Below are positions 44,630 to 56,100 of a stretch of 64,000 bases of DNA, in pieces (positions within the stretch are counted from its first letter, which is position 1; every line of letters starts with the position of its first letter). A program made the translations under genes and the position numbers. The DNA comes from Brachionus manjavacas (lineage: Eukaryota > Rotifera > Eurotatoria > Ploima > Brachionidae), in assembly GCA_019054805.1 (NCBI GenBank), contig JAHQIY010000017.1, forward strand, positions 992,001 to 1,056,000. Direction: 5' to 3'. The notes beneath the pieces are model-generated. The model made no database searches and was not told the DNA's origin. It was given only the letters and a program-made list of their open reading frames with translations.

Positions 44630-45265
44630 TGGGGGTGACAAATTTAATTTTTTTAAGATGACAATATAACTAAAAGTGGTGACTAATTTAATCTATTTTA
44701 GCTGACAATAAAACACTAATTATTCTGACAAAAAAACTAAACGACTAACAAATATATATATATTGAGATGACTATTTAATAATTTTGCACTGACAAAATT
44801 TTATTCATTTTTATTTTATTTTATTTTAGTTCTAATTAAGCTATTTAGTTCGAATTGAGTGGAAATCAAAAGTAATGACCATATGCTTCACAAGGAGTGA
44901 ATAAGGAAAAAATAAGAAAGCTATTTAGTAATTTAATTCTCTAAGATTGTTAGGAATGAACTTAAATTGTTACGTTTTCTCATAGTTGATTCTAGCTTGA
45001 TGATGAGATTTGGACAAAACGGTTTGTAATAATTGTCTGGAGCTTCCTTCTGATTTTGGTGCTATAGTTCAAGATCTTGATTTTTATTGTGACCTCAAAA
45101 TCATTAACTTGTTGTAAAATAATTAATTAGTCAAAAAATTATTTTGTCACTCAAATAATTATTTTATCAGTCAATTAATTTATTTGTCATCTAATGTAGT
45201 TTTTTTGTCAGTAGATTTAGTCTTTTTTGTCAGTAAAATTTAATTTTTTTTGTCAGTCCATTAAT
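44630..45265. repeat. Element with inverted arrays of a TGACAA motif
   Basis: The left arm (44634-44800) carries TGACAA/TGACTAA about every 22-30 bases (about 44635, 44657, 44681, 44702, 44728, 44745, 44768, 44794). The right arm (45105-45265) carries the reverse complement TTGTCA/TTAGTCA/TATCAGTCA with similar spacing (about 45138, 45155, 45168, 45190, 45210, 45228, 45248). The middle (44800-45105) has no coding signal. The arrangement resembles subterminal transposase-binding sites. Confidence 0.55.
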
Positions 45266-45413
45266 TGATGGCCCTTTATGATTAAAAGAGTCTTTAACTA
45301 AAATATTAATATTAATATTAGCTTAAAAAGAAAAATTTATATTTGTAATTTATTTAATTAAAATATCAAAAAATTAATAAAATAAATCAACTAATTCTAA
45401 TCTAAGTTGAGCA

Positions 45414-47302
45414 TTACAATACATTCCAAAAAAGGCCACAGTAAAATTCAAAATCAAATCTTGACAAGCAAAAATTAATAAAATTTAAATAAATTATTTC
45501 AAAAGTACTATTGTTTTTTAGGAATATAATTTTATACATCTCTAGCGTTTCATTCAAATTGCCCAAAAAAAACGATGAGTTAAGATACATTATCATTTGA
45601 CTAATTACTAGTAAAATTGCTATTAAAATTCTTTTTATTCGCAGGTCCAGTCTATTTAGCTAATAAAATTTAAAAAAAATAACTGATAAAATGTACCTAC
45701 TATTTTTAAATTTTCTTTAGATTTTAACACAAAATTAAAATAGACATTCTCAGAAATAATCATCAAACAATTGATCATGCTCCAAAGGCTTACATTGGTT
45801 CCGAAACCATGCCAGAATGAAATAAATACAAACGAAAATACAATTGACACAAGCTGAGTTGTTTTTTTACCCCTGCTACCTCCTAGAGGTATATACAAAT
45901 AACTAATAAAAATTATTTTTATCTTCAATCTCTTGTCTAAATGATATTACTTTTTTATAAATTCATAAATTCCAGTGTCAAAATAGCGCCACATCTCGCT
46001 ATTCAAATGAATGAGTGCAAAGCACCTGGGCAATTCAGTGGTCTTCATGCCAACTATTTTGTTAAACAATGTTGGAACACCGTAATAAACAATATATTTT
46101 GAGGTGAACAATGATCCGCGGATCAAAATTGACATCACAAAAGAGGTGACAGAGAAAAACTTCCAAACATAATTTGTGTAAATCAAAATTGTGTACGAGC
46201 TGGTGATACGCAGGAGAAACTCAATCAACAGAATAGAAAAGCCTATTCGAATACAAAATTTTACAATTTCTTTAAAGCTTGTTTTTTCTCTTGTTTCCGA
46301 GAGCTTTTGGCCCAAAATAAAAAATAAAAAAATTCAAAAATTTAACAATACTCACACAATAATGAAAATTTTTGTACGGAATGAACGGTGAGGTGAATAG
46401 AAAAGACGGAAAATAAATATAAGCTAAAAATTTTGAAAAACTGTACATATCATCTAACTTTTTGTCATCCTCTTTATTGTTATTGATGTCCTTCTTTTTT
46501 AAATGATCAATATAGTCCATACAAAAGCCACATAGTCTAAGAATCATAAAATAAAAAGTACTAATGAATTCATTGTGGGCGTCATGTCTAACCCTTGACA
46601 GCTTGAATGACTACTCAACAAAAAGATTAATTTTTTCTTCTGATTTTTTCCTATCCAACTTACCATAAAATTATTCACCGAATTATGATGAATGAAAAAC
46701 ATGGTTATTATGGTGCTTGACCAAAGCAAAACTTTCAATTTAAAAATTCTGCACAAGCCGTAAATTCCGAGATTTACGACCACAGTGACTATGAAACCCC
46801 AAATGGTGAACATTTTTAGCATTAAAAAGCTTGAATATAGTGATAGAATGGTGCATGTATGCTAAAACAAATCAAAATTAGTCAAAGATTACACATTTTT
46901 AATAAATTGGTACTTTAGGTAAATAGAAATCACTAATTTTTTTGATCAATGGTACCAGGACTAGATAAATGATGTTCAATTCAGTGAACATTCTTTCTAT
47001 ATAATTGTTCCATTCAAAGTCCAAACTTTCCTTCAGTGATTAGATTTAAAATATTAACTTTATTTTTCTAAAATTCACATACTCGCTGAAAGTTGAAATG
47101 TTTCACATTTTTTGCAAGTAAAGTTCGATTTTTATAGACTTAATTAAAAAATTAAAAATTTCAAAGATTAGGAGGAAATTTTACCTGATGATTCGGTAAT
47201 GATGACATAGAAAGCGTAAATCAAAAGACCGATTAGATAGGTTGTGTACAATAAAATTTCGGTATTGACTAATTTAGCTAGATTTACTCTCTGTTTAGAC
47301 AT
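45414..47302 (-). CDS. HHAT: Hedgehog acyltransferase (MBOAT family), eight exons
   Basis: HHAT is an ER multipass membrane enzyme that palmitoylates the N-terminal cysteine of Hedgehog. Model (minus): 47302-47185, 47138-47083, 47030-46914, 46861-46664, 46610-46356, 46303-45951, 45902-45701, 45659-45414. All introns are GT-AG, 41-53 nt, and every phase joins, giving 514 aa (human HHAT: 493). Conserved landmarks: LDFEWNNYIERM near the N-terminus, LAYIYF..., ELPRCFALIHLNSEMWRYFD (contains the conserved Asp), YLYIPLGGS and SFWHGFG with the MBOAT catalytic His, and SSFFLGN near the C-terminus. The catalytic His and Asp favour an active enzyme over the HHATL/GUP1 paralogue. Some splice sites are my choice among nearby options, but length and collinearity argue strongly for the model. 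Confidence 0.9.
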
Positions 47303-48059
47303 TGTAGTAAATTATAAACTTTTTTCAAAATTTTAATTTTAAATAATTCAAATTTAAGACAAAATATCTTGAAAATTAGTGGCTGCTATTTCAAAATAAA
47401 CACGTCATTAGCTTTTTATGAAAAATTTAGTCTAGTTCCTAAGGTTTTTTTTTCAAATTTTAATTTATGATAAAAAAAATGTCACATATTAGCGAAAATA
47501 TTGCGAATTAAGATCTCTAAGATTTTGTAAAGATGCATTGTGTTTCTTATATGGCAATTTTTGTCTTAAATTATCTGTCTGAATGTATTTTGGGGTTGAA
47601 AACAATTGAAGCCTAATGATTAATTTAATGTTTAATTTATTAAGCTAATTGAACCAAAAAAAACTTCTTAAGCATCTGAAAAAAATCGAAAAAATTCAAA
47701 GGTTTAAAAAAAATTCTAAAAATTTTAAACAGACAAGACATTGAATTTATTATCGTAAAAATAATGATTCATTTTTTGATAAAAGGTCTTGTTTGTCCCA
47801 TCTACACCAAAAGGTTGCCAAGAAATTTTTTATCAAAATTATATCTTTTATAAATAAGAAGCCTTTCACTTAAATCGAAGTTCAAAAATATGGATTGAGA
47901 AAAATTTTTCCAATATCTATGGACATTTATCTCTCCTAAAAAAACATACTTATGAAGTTAAAAGAAATTATCCAAAGCATAATGCCAGATTTTTCAATAA
48001 AAGAATTTTTTTCAAAAGAAGAAAATTTTGGTGCTATAAGATTAGACTTGGAGTTAATA
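47303..48059. other. Intergenic upstream of HHAT
   Basis: Contains the presumed HHAT promoter. No motif or other feature recognised. Confidence 0.4.
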
Positions 48060-48232
48060 TAAAAGAAAACAAAAAAAAATAAAAATTCCACTTATTATAT
48101 ATCTATATATCTTTTCTTTAATTTATTTTATTTTAATCCTTTTTACTTTATTTTTATTTATTTATTTTTTTATTTTAAATTCTGAAGAAGCTCAAGCTCG
48201 GTACAGGAAAAACAAATAAATAAATTCTTATT
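48060..48232 (+). mobile_element. LINE 3' end only
   Basis: T-rich 3' UTR ending ATTCTGAAGAAGCTCAAGCT then CGGTACAG and AAATAAATAAA. Same terminal signature as LINE copies 1, 3 and 4, with substitutions in the stem. Confidence 0.72.
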
Positions 48233-48397
48233 AATGATAGTTTTTCCGGTTATTTTTTTTTAATGTTTTTTTAATAAAAAAAATACTCCATGATAAAATT
48301 TAAAATGTCTCTTTTCATAAAATTAAATCATTTGATAGTTTTTACGGTTATTTTTTTTCTATATTGAATTATCATAAATGCACATTTTTACAATTTT

Positions 48398-48779
48398 TGG
48401 AAATTTTGGAAACAACTTTTAAGAGAATTATCGAACTGATTTTCTTGATTTTTAAACTTAACTAAATAAAGTTCAATATGGGTTAATTATTTTGTTCGAT
48501 TTTGTTTTCTGATTTTTAAAACTAAAAATAAAGTACAAATCAATGAATCTAATCATCTAAATCGTACACTAAAGTCTTTTCTTTTTTTAAACAATCCTTG
48601 TTTATTTTTCAAAAAAATGTAAATTCAATAATTTAAAAATCATAAATCATAAATTTAATAGTTTAAAAAATCAGAAAACAAAATCGAACAAATAATTAAC
48701 ACAAATTGAACTTTATTTAGTTAAATAATCAAGAAAATCAGTTTGATAATTCTCTTTAAATTTGTTCCCAAAATTTCCA
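48398..48779. mobile_element. Near-palindromic MITE, about 380 bp
   Basis: 48398-48535 (TGGAAATTTTGG...AGAGAATTATCGAACTGATT...ATAAAGTTCAAT...TTGTTCGATTTTG) is repeated in inverse at 48675-48779, about 90% alike over about 110-135 bases. Short AT-rich centre. No coding capacity. Confidence 0.72.
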
Positions 48780-48799
48780 GCAGTTATTAGTGAGTTTGC

Positions 48800-49010
48800 C
48801 ATGTTACCGAGCTAACCTCTTTAATACATTTAAAAAATTCTATTAGGTCTCCTATTTCACGTCTCCGCTATAGAGACGTCAATTCTAGCTTTACCAATCT
48901 TTCTTCGTAAATTAAAAGTCTTATCTCAGGGACAAACTTTATTTCACAGCGTTGTACTTTTTCTAAGGTTTCTATGTCTTTTTTCCAGCCTAACAAAAGT
49001 TACAAAAGCT
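48800..49010 (-). pseudogene. LINE RT C-terminal relic
   Basis: The minus strand reads WKKDIETLEKVQRCEIKFVP, EIRLLIYEERLVKLELTSL, stop, RRREIGDLIEFFK. This is the same CR1/RTE-type tail signature as at 33045, here AT-rich and older. Confidence 0.7.
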
Positions 49011-49817
49011 TCATAAATGTTTAAATTGTCTAGCATTTGAAACCTTATTTAAGTTACCCAAAAATAAACTTTGCTTTGTTTACCGCCTAAGATGCTTAGT
49101 GGTTCCATTTTAGGTCACTCTTTAAGTAAATTTCAAAGTCACAATCTATATTTGTTTGTTGCATTTCGGAATCACCATTTGTAAATTTATAACACTTGCA
49201 AGAAATAAATTTACAAATGTAAAATTGGTATGTGACTTTGGAATTTTGTTTGGCTCACCGATGGTATGACCGCGGGTCAGTCTATTTAAAAAGTTAGTGT
49301 TCCGAATGCTGGTCTGGTAGTACAAAAACGGCTTGTATTTATAGTTGTGTGTAGAGTGTCAATGCGTTTAAGCGGTTACCGTTTCCAAAGTCCAATCACT
49401 GCCATGTTGTTGATTTTCAAGTTCATACTACTATTTTAAGGTATAATGGATCCATATTTTAAGGAAAAATATCTCGAAAACAAATTTCGACACTAGTTTT
49501 TAAATAAAAAATAGAGAATTCGTATTTTTTTAGCTAAACCTTTAATCTTTAAAAGTATATCTATCTTTAGTTCTTTAAAGGCTAATCAAAAATTTTGACA
49601 AATTGTTTAAAAGAATTAATTTTTTGTTTACAACTTAAAATTTTATTTTTTCATATAAAATTTTTTATTTTTTTAACAGACTTATAATAATTAAACACAG
49701 ATGTTCAAATATTTATCCAAACCAAAATAAACCAAAATTAAAAACTTTTTTAAAAAATGGTAATAAAGTCCAGAGAAATTAAAAATAGATAAAAATTTGC
49801 TATTATCATTTTGGCTT
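49011..49817. other. Intergenic with a perfect 14-bp hairpin
   Basis: CATTTGTAAATTTA (49176-49189) pairs with TAAATTTACAAATG (49206-49219). A GC-richer stretch follows at 49250-49400, unidentified. Confidence 0.45.
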
Positions 49818-49915
49818 TGGCTCTATGAAATGCATCTTTATTTATTTGTAAAGACTTTAGAACTCCTTCAGATCATAATAGATAAATTAAAATAAAACAA
49901 TAGAATATTGAAAAA
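49818..49915 (-). mobile_element. Degenerate LINE 3' end
   Basis: The reverse complement reads GATCTGAAGGAGTTCTAAAG then TCTTTACAAATAAATAAAG, the same terminal signature and tail type in a more decayed form. Confidence 0.5.
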
Positions 49916-49937
49916 AAAAAGAAAAGAAAGCAAATTA

Positions 49938-50949
49938 AAGGACATTTTGAACCTGAAAATCAAACTTTGATTTTTCATTTTTTTTAAAAAACCATTTTGA
50001 TATTTGAATTCTACGACCAAAAATACATTATAATGCACTTGATTTTTAATTTTTAAATTATGTCCTTTTTGGTTACTAGGGGCCGGAAGTTTACCAACTC
50101 AAAAATGTTAATAGTATTCAAATTCATATAACTAATGAATACAAAAGCTTGATATAATAATCGACCAAAGTTGAGTTTTGATTCCTTCCCTTAATTTTTA
50201 CAATGAGATAAACCACGATTCTGAAAGGGCATCAAAAACTTTACAAACTGACAAATTTTCAGCGGTCCCTTTTGTTTCCTTTAAAATCTGCTTATGTTAA
50301 AAGTTAAACAAGTTAAATACAAGCAATAAGGCAAAAATAGATTCTTTATGTTTAGATGCTGCAAGATTAAAATTAGGTGAAAATAATTAAAATACGATTA
50401 TTCTCTAGATTTAAATAAACTAAAATAAAATTTTTTGAAAAAATTTGCTAAATTTGTTTAATTTTTAACTTTTAACTCAAGCAGATTTTGAAGGAAACAA
50501 AAGGGACCGCTGAAAATGTGTCAGTTTGTAAAGTTTTTGATGCCCTTTCAGAATCGTGGTCGATCTTATTTTAAAAATTATGGGAAGGAATCAAAATTCA
50601 ACTTTGAATTCTAAAAAAGTCGATTTTTCTTATTATTATGTATTACTTGGCCAAAAATAATTATAATAACTATGATTATATTATACTATTGTAGCTTTTA
50701 GTCTCAGCTATCAATAGAGGGATCGATTATTATATCAAGCTTTTGTATTCATTAAATATATGAATTTGAATACTATTAACATTTTTGAGTTGGTCAACTT
50801 CCGGCCCCCAGTACCCAAAGAGGACATAATTCAAAAATTAAAAATCAAGTGCACTATAAAGTATTTTTGGTCGTAGAATTCAAATATCAAAATGGTTTTT
50901 TAAAAAAAATGAAAAATCAAAGTTTGATTTTCAGGTTCAAAATGTCCTT
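49938..50949. mobile_element. Foldback element with about 355-bp inverted arms
   Basis: Both ends read AAGGACATTTTGAACCTGAA inward. The left arm is 49938-50292. The right arm is 50482-50949, interrupted by an extra segment of about 115 bp at 50606-50720. Shared internal landmarks: GGGGCCGGAAGTT, CAAGCTTTTGTATTCATTA-type sequence, AGGAATCAAAA, AAGGGCATCAAAAACTTTAC and AGCGGTCCCTTTTGTTTCCT. The arms are about 90-95% alike. The spacer is 50293-50481. No protein. Confidence 0.85.
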
Positions 50950-51600
50950 ATTTTAGGACAAAATAATTTGAAATTTGATATGATTTTTACCAAAAGTTTG
51001 AAAAACTGGTAAGTTTTGGAAGAAGAAGAAGAGATGGTAAGATAAAAACTATAAATTACGTGGATAATCAATAAATTTTGATTTGAATTCAGATAAATAT
51101 TCATTAACCAAAAAACAATAGCCTTTTGTTCATATGAAATGCATACAAGGCTATAATAACTATGTCCGCATGATACAAATTGAATTGGGATAGACATCAT
51201 TAAAAAAAAAGAATAAAACAAAATACTATTATATCTATTAAACACGATTTATTGAATAATAAAAAAAAATTAATTTTTATTTAAGAAAATTATTTAAATA
51301 ATAAAAATCATTCGAAAAAAAAAGGTCATTTATCTAACACACACACAATAATGAAGAAAAAAAAAAGAAAAAATCTTATTTTCGCTCGATTTACTTTTAC
51401 GTAAACTAAATTTTAAAAATAAAAACTTAAAAAACCCATCTTTAAATTTTAATTAAACAAAATAGATAAAAAAAAACTAATCAACGATTTAATCAAAACT
51501 GCCCGGTCGGCTTGCTCAGCAGCTACTGCAAGGCTCACTTCACAAATACAACAAATATTCACATATTGACCAAGTCAAGAAGTCACCGCCATCTAAGGTC
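50950..51600. other. Probable 3' UTR of the RhoGEF and intergenic sequence
   Basis: Immediately downstream of the RhoGEF stop on the minus strand. 51490-51600 is less AT-rich, which suits transcribed UTR. No certain poly(A) signal chosen. Confidence 0.4.
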
Positions 51601-53175
51601 TTAAGCATACGAATGTTCGGCATCAAAATTATCTCTACTAAAAGGATACTCTTTTACCTCGTCATCACTCAGATCATTGTTCGTGTCGATCGAGTGGGGC
51701 AGACAAGGAGGCTCAGTGGAGGGTGGTGTAGGCGCCCTCAGGTCCATGTCCGAATCATTCTCGAGTCCATGAGGCCTGATTTTGTTCAATACTAAACAAC
51801 TAAATTTGGCATCATCTAGTTCCCTCTCATTTTCAGGTGTTCTGTAAACATCTTCCTCATTTATTTCTTCGGCCTTGTGGCCATTCGGTCCCAGCTCATT
51901 CTCTTCATTTTCCTCTTGATTGTGAGCAAAATTTTCTATCCTAATCTTGTGCAGTTTGACACACTCGGTTATGACCGAATTGTTGGGCATTATGACCAGC
52001 GTTGCATCTGAGCAGGTCGATTGACTTCGCACATTCATCTCGTCCATGTTGTCCAAGTCGTCATAGTAGTTTATTTGCTCGTCTTCGGACAAGTCGGCAT
52101 TTGTCGACGACGACGATATCACACTGCTTGACACCAGCTCTGAGTCCACGCTCAGGGTCTGTCCCCTAATAGGCCGAATTGGCGAGCTCTTCAGACTTTT
52201 GGGCTCGTTCAAAGACAATCTCAGATTGGGCAGGCATTTTTCGGCATCTTTTTTCAGTTTGTTCTGCTGGTCGCTGAAACAAGCGCGCAACAGTTCCAAA
52301 TAGCGCTCAAGCTTAATCAAATTGGACTGCATGGATTCACTCTGGAGCTTGTTGTCATCATTTTTCACAATTTTCATTTCCAAAGAGTTCAGTTCTATGC
52401 ACGCCTGGTTGAGAATGGTCTGAGTGTGGTCGAGGAACGCGTCCATGTCGGACAGCTTGAGCTCTTGGCTCGCGGGCTCAGCTAGTTCTGCGTTTGTGTG
52501 GTTGATTTTGGCGAAAATTTGGTGTCTTTCGCCAAGCAGTTTTAGAATGCTCTTGGAATTTTGGTTGAGTTGTTCTTCTAGTTGTGCTTGGTCAGCTTGT
52601 TTGGGCTGGGGCTGAGGGGCGGACTGGTCGTCCGATGGCACTCTAAGTGTGTTGCTCAGCGCCGATGTCGAAATAGATGTGGACATGGATGGCGTAGATT
52701 GCTGAGAAATGTTGGAGTTGGACGGCGAACGAGCGAGTGAGCTGACCGACGACTGGTGACGGTTCAGGCTCGTGTTTTCGTCTCGTTTGCCCGTCAAATG
52801 CTCCAAGTAATTGCACCATTTGCTGCGTTCATCGCCCGATTTGGTTACCAAAGTGAGCAATTTTTGGCTGTCAATGGCATTTTTTTCCTTCTGCGCGTCT
52901 TGTTCGACCACCAAATAGAATTGACGCTTGTCGCTCAACAGGCCGAATCGAGTGATCCAATTGATTGGTATAACTGGTGTGAGAATTTTTTTGAACCGAT
53001 TTTCTATGTAATTAAGTGGTTTGAGGATGTAGCGACGCTTTTCGTCTGTGCACTTTTCCAAAAGGACCAGAATGTCTTCGTACAGCAGGGCATGGAGAAT
53101 TTTGGAGCCATTTTTTGAATGTTTCCACTCCAATTCACTTTCATACAACAATTTTCGGTCTTTTACATTCAAATA
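51601..53175 (-). other. PH domain and acidic C-terminal tail, last exon
   Basis: The first 130 residues form the PH domain following DH: SELEWKHSKNGSKILHALLY, EDILVLLEKC, FYLVVEQDAQKE, and the terminal helix DERSKWCNYLEHLTGKR with the invariant Trp. The remaining 390 residues are a low-complexity Ser/Gln/Glu/Asp tail with a possible coiled coil near residues 175-290. TAA at 51601. Confidence 0.85.
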
Positions 53176-56100
53176 CTTAAATAAAAAAATTTTTGTTTCT
53201 ATTTTTTTTTCAAAAAATACTACAGAGGTGATGCAACACGGTGATTTACAATATATAGATTAGGATTTAGAAGCATATTTTTTCGATAATATTAGTCAAA
53301 ATAAAAATTGTCAAAATTTTTTAGAAAAAAATAGAAAAAAAATTATAAAATAATAGATTTATAAAATATAATATAATTTTAAATTCTTAAAATTTAGCCC
53401 AACAAAAAATTTTCTAAATCGTTCCGTCTCTATTTTTAAAGAAGAAAAAATAAAAAAATTTTTGACATTTTTTTAAATATTAAAATTAGCGAAAATTTTA
53501 GGCTATATTACCAAAATTATCCTAAAATTTGGTAAACTGGTGTCAAATCACCACCTTGTAAGCCTGAGTGTCAATTTAAAATGAGAAAAAAGCAAAAAAT
53601 ATGACGCTCATGTAGGACATGATTTTGCTGCTTACCCGATATGGTACCAATCGTATATATTTGGCTGCATATTGGTCGAATTCTTTGGTATCGATTCGAC
53701 TTGCTATTTCGTCATTGCGAATTTTGTTTTCACATACTGTTACTGCATTATTTACAAAGTGGGATATTTTACTACTGGCATCAACACACTCTTGCAGGCG
53801 ATTTATGTCCTCTTGGTCTTGAATTTTAAAAAATTAAATTTATAAATAAAAAATGACAGTTCATTTTTGTGACCAATTGATCACATATTTTATCCTAATA
53901 GACCTATTAATTAATTTGGTAAATAAATAAAAGATTCTCTTTAAATAATAATTTGGTAAGAAAATCAACCCTTTCTTTAAAAAAAAGTTTATACTAAATT
54001 TAAGTTAGAATTCTATTTTATTTAAAATATTTGAAAAAAAGAAATTATTTCAAATTTTTCTTGAAAAATTGACAAAATATGAATGATTTTACATTTTACA
54101 TTTTACATTTTCATATTTTTATTTTTTCTATTTATTTTTTTGAAATATTGTTCAAAAAATATTAGAAAATATAAAAACATGAAAAAGTTAAAATTTAAAT
54201 AATAATTAATCTAATTAATGTAATAAAATTATGTTTTAATGACGACCATTTTAAATTTACCTATATTTTTATGTTCATATTAATAATTTTTCATTTATTT
54301 TTTCAACCTCTCGGAACTAATAATAAAACAATCTTAAACAGCATTTTGGATGTAGTGAATTTTTTGTATATTGGGTCTTATTAATTATGTGAGAGATTTT
54401 TTATTTCGAAAAAAAAATTTTTTTCTTACATTAATTATAACTCTTTTTTATGCAAAATAATATTTTTCTTTTTTAACCTAATAAATAAACATGAATACTA
54501 TTTTTTTAAATTCAAATTTTGCTTTCATCGTGGTTTAATCTGAAAAATAAAAGTAATGCTGAACCTTGTTGCACTAAGAGAAGTAATTTTGAACAAATAA
54601 AAAAAAAAATTTATTTTAAAAAATTTAAATTAATAATTTTTTTTAATTAATTGATTTTTCTTTTTTTTTTGTTCTTTGTTTTTTAATAAATAAATTTAAA
54701 TCAAGCTGGAAAATTAGAAAATTACAGTAATCTGATTGAGAGTGACTGAAAGTTTGACTCAAAGCTAGCACCTGGAACATAGAAAATGGAAGGAGATTAA
54801 CAATTAATTGATTGTTTTTCTTACTTGACTTTAAATTTTTTTTTAATTTTTACAAGAATGTTAATCTTTTATTAACATTTATGAAAAAAAAAATTTATAT
54901 TGTTTTTACATTTTTTATTTTTCTTCAATCTTCATCCATGGAAAATCATGAAGAAAATGAGGTAAACATGTCAATTTTTTTTTTTAAAGGATCAGTAATA
55001 TTAATTCTATTCTATGGATGCGAGTCATGGTACCATGTTTGAATAGCTTTTTTTATTGTTCGGAATACTTTCATTAAACAAGACACGATCAAGCAAGTAG
55101 AGAAACCAAAACATCAAAAGTAAAGTGAAAGTTGAGGAAATTTGTTAGAAGTTTAGAAGTTTAAGAGAATGTCTTTTTAAAATAAATCATAACTTCACAA
55201 GCTATTTTTCAAAATAATTTGCGTCATAATTCTAAATAATCTAATCCAGCTGTCAAAACAACATTTTTTATTTTTTTAAGTGGCTTTAATGTCATGTTGA
55301 AAAGATTATGATAATACTGTAAATAGAATTCTTGATCTTAATTCCTTAGCTATTTCGTATTTTAATTCAAATTTGCTTTTCAAATTTAGAATTAAAAAAA
55401 TTGGCTCACCTGAAGCCGATTTTGACAGTTCGTTGAACAAAAGCTTGTACTTGACCAAGCGCTGTACTTCAGTGGGCAAAAAGTCCTTCAAATGCAGCTT
55501 ACGACAAATCCAGTGGTTCTCAGCCCCCTATTAATTAAAATAAAAAAAAAATTTCAAATTTTTTTTAAAATAATCTACTGTTATAAATTGGTTGAATTTA
55601 TCGCTATTTTTTAATTTTGTCTGTAACAACTTGATGGCTTGGCTTTGATTTTCACAAAATTTAGCACATGCCGACTGAAACTTGGCGCCCTCTTCGCCTT
55701 TAAACTGCTCCAAAATGATATCAATCAATTGCTTGATCGGCACTATGGGGTTTTCGCGTCTTAGTTGTTTTAATTTTTTATTAAAGTTAGCTTTGGATTA
55801 AATAAACAAAAAAATTATTTTAATTGCCAAAATAAAGAAAAAAATTCAAAAAATTACAATGTATTGCGAGAACTTGGTCCAAATTTGGAAACACAATTTC
55901 TTGTTCTTCTACGCTAAGGTAGAGATTTACATGAATCGGAATAAAAAAGTGATTTTTCATGATTTTTAGATTTCGCACATGCTTTTGCTCAGTGTGAATG
56001 AGTTCGTTGATGACTTCTTGGGTTTTGATTTCTTTGCGGGTCAATTTTTCCAGAGCCTCTTTGGAAATGGCAGCACTAATGCTGGGAAGTTCTTCGTCCA

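Noticed and set aside
51613..53118. Plus-strand frames opposite the last RhoGEF exon
   Set aside because: Shadows of the minus-strand coding sequence, whose PH domain is clear.
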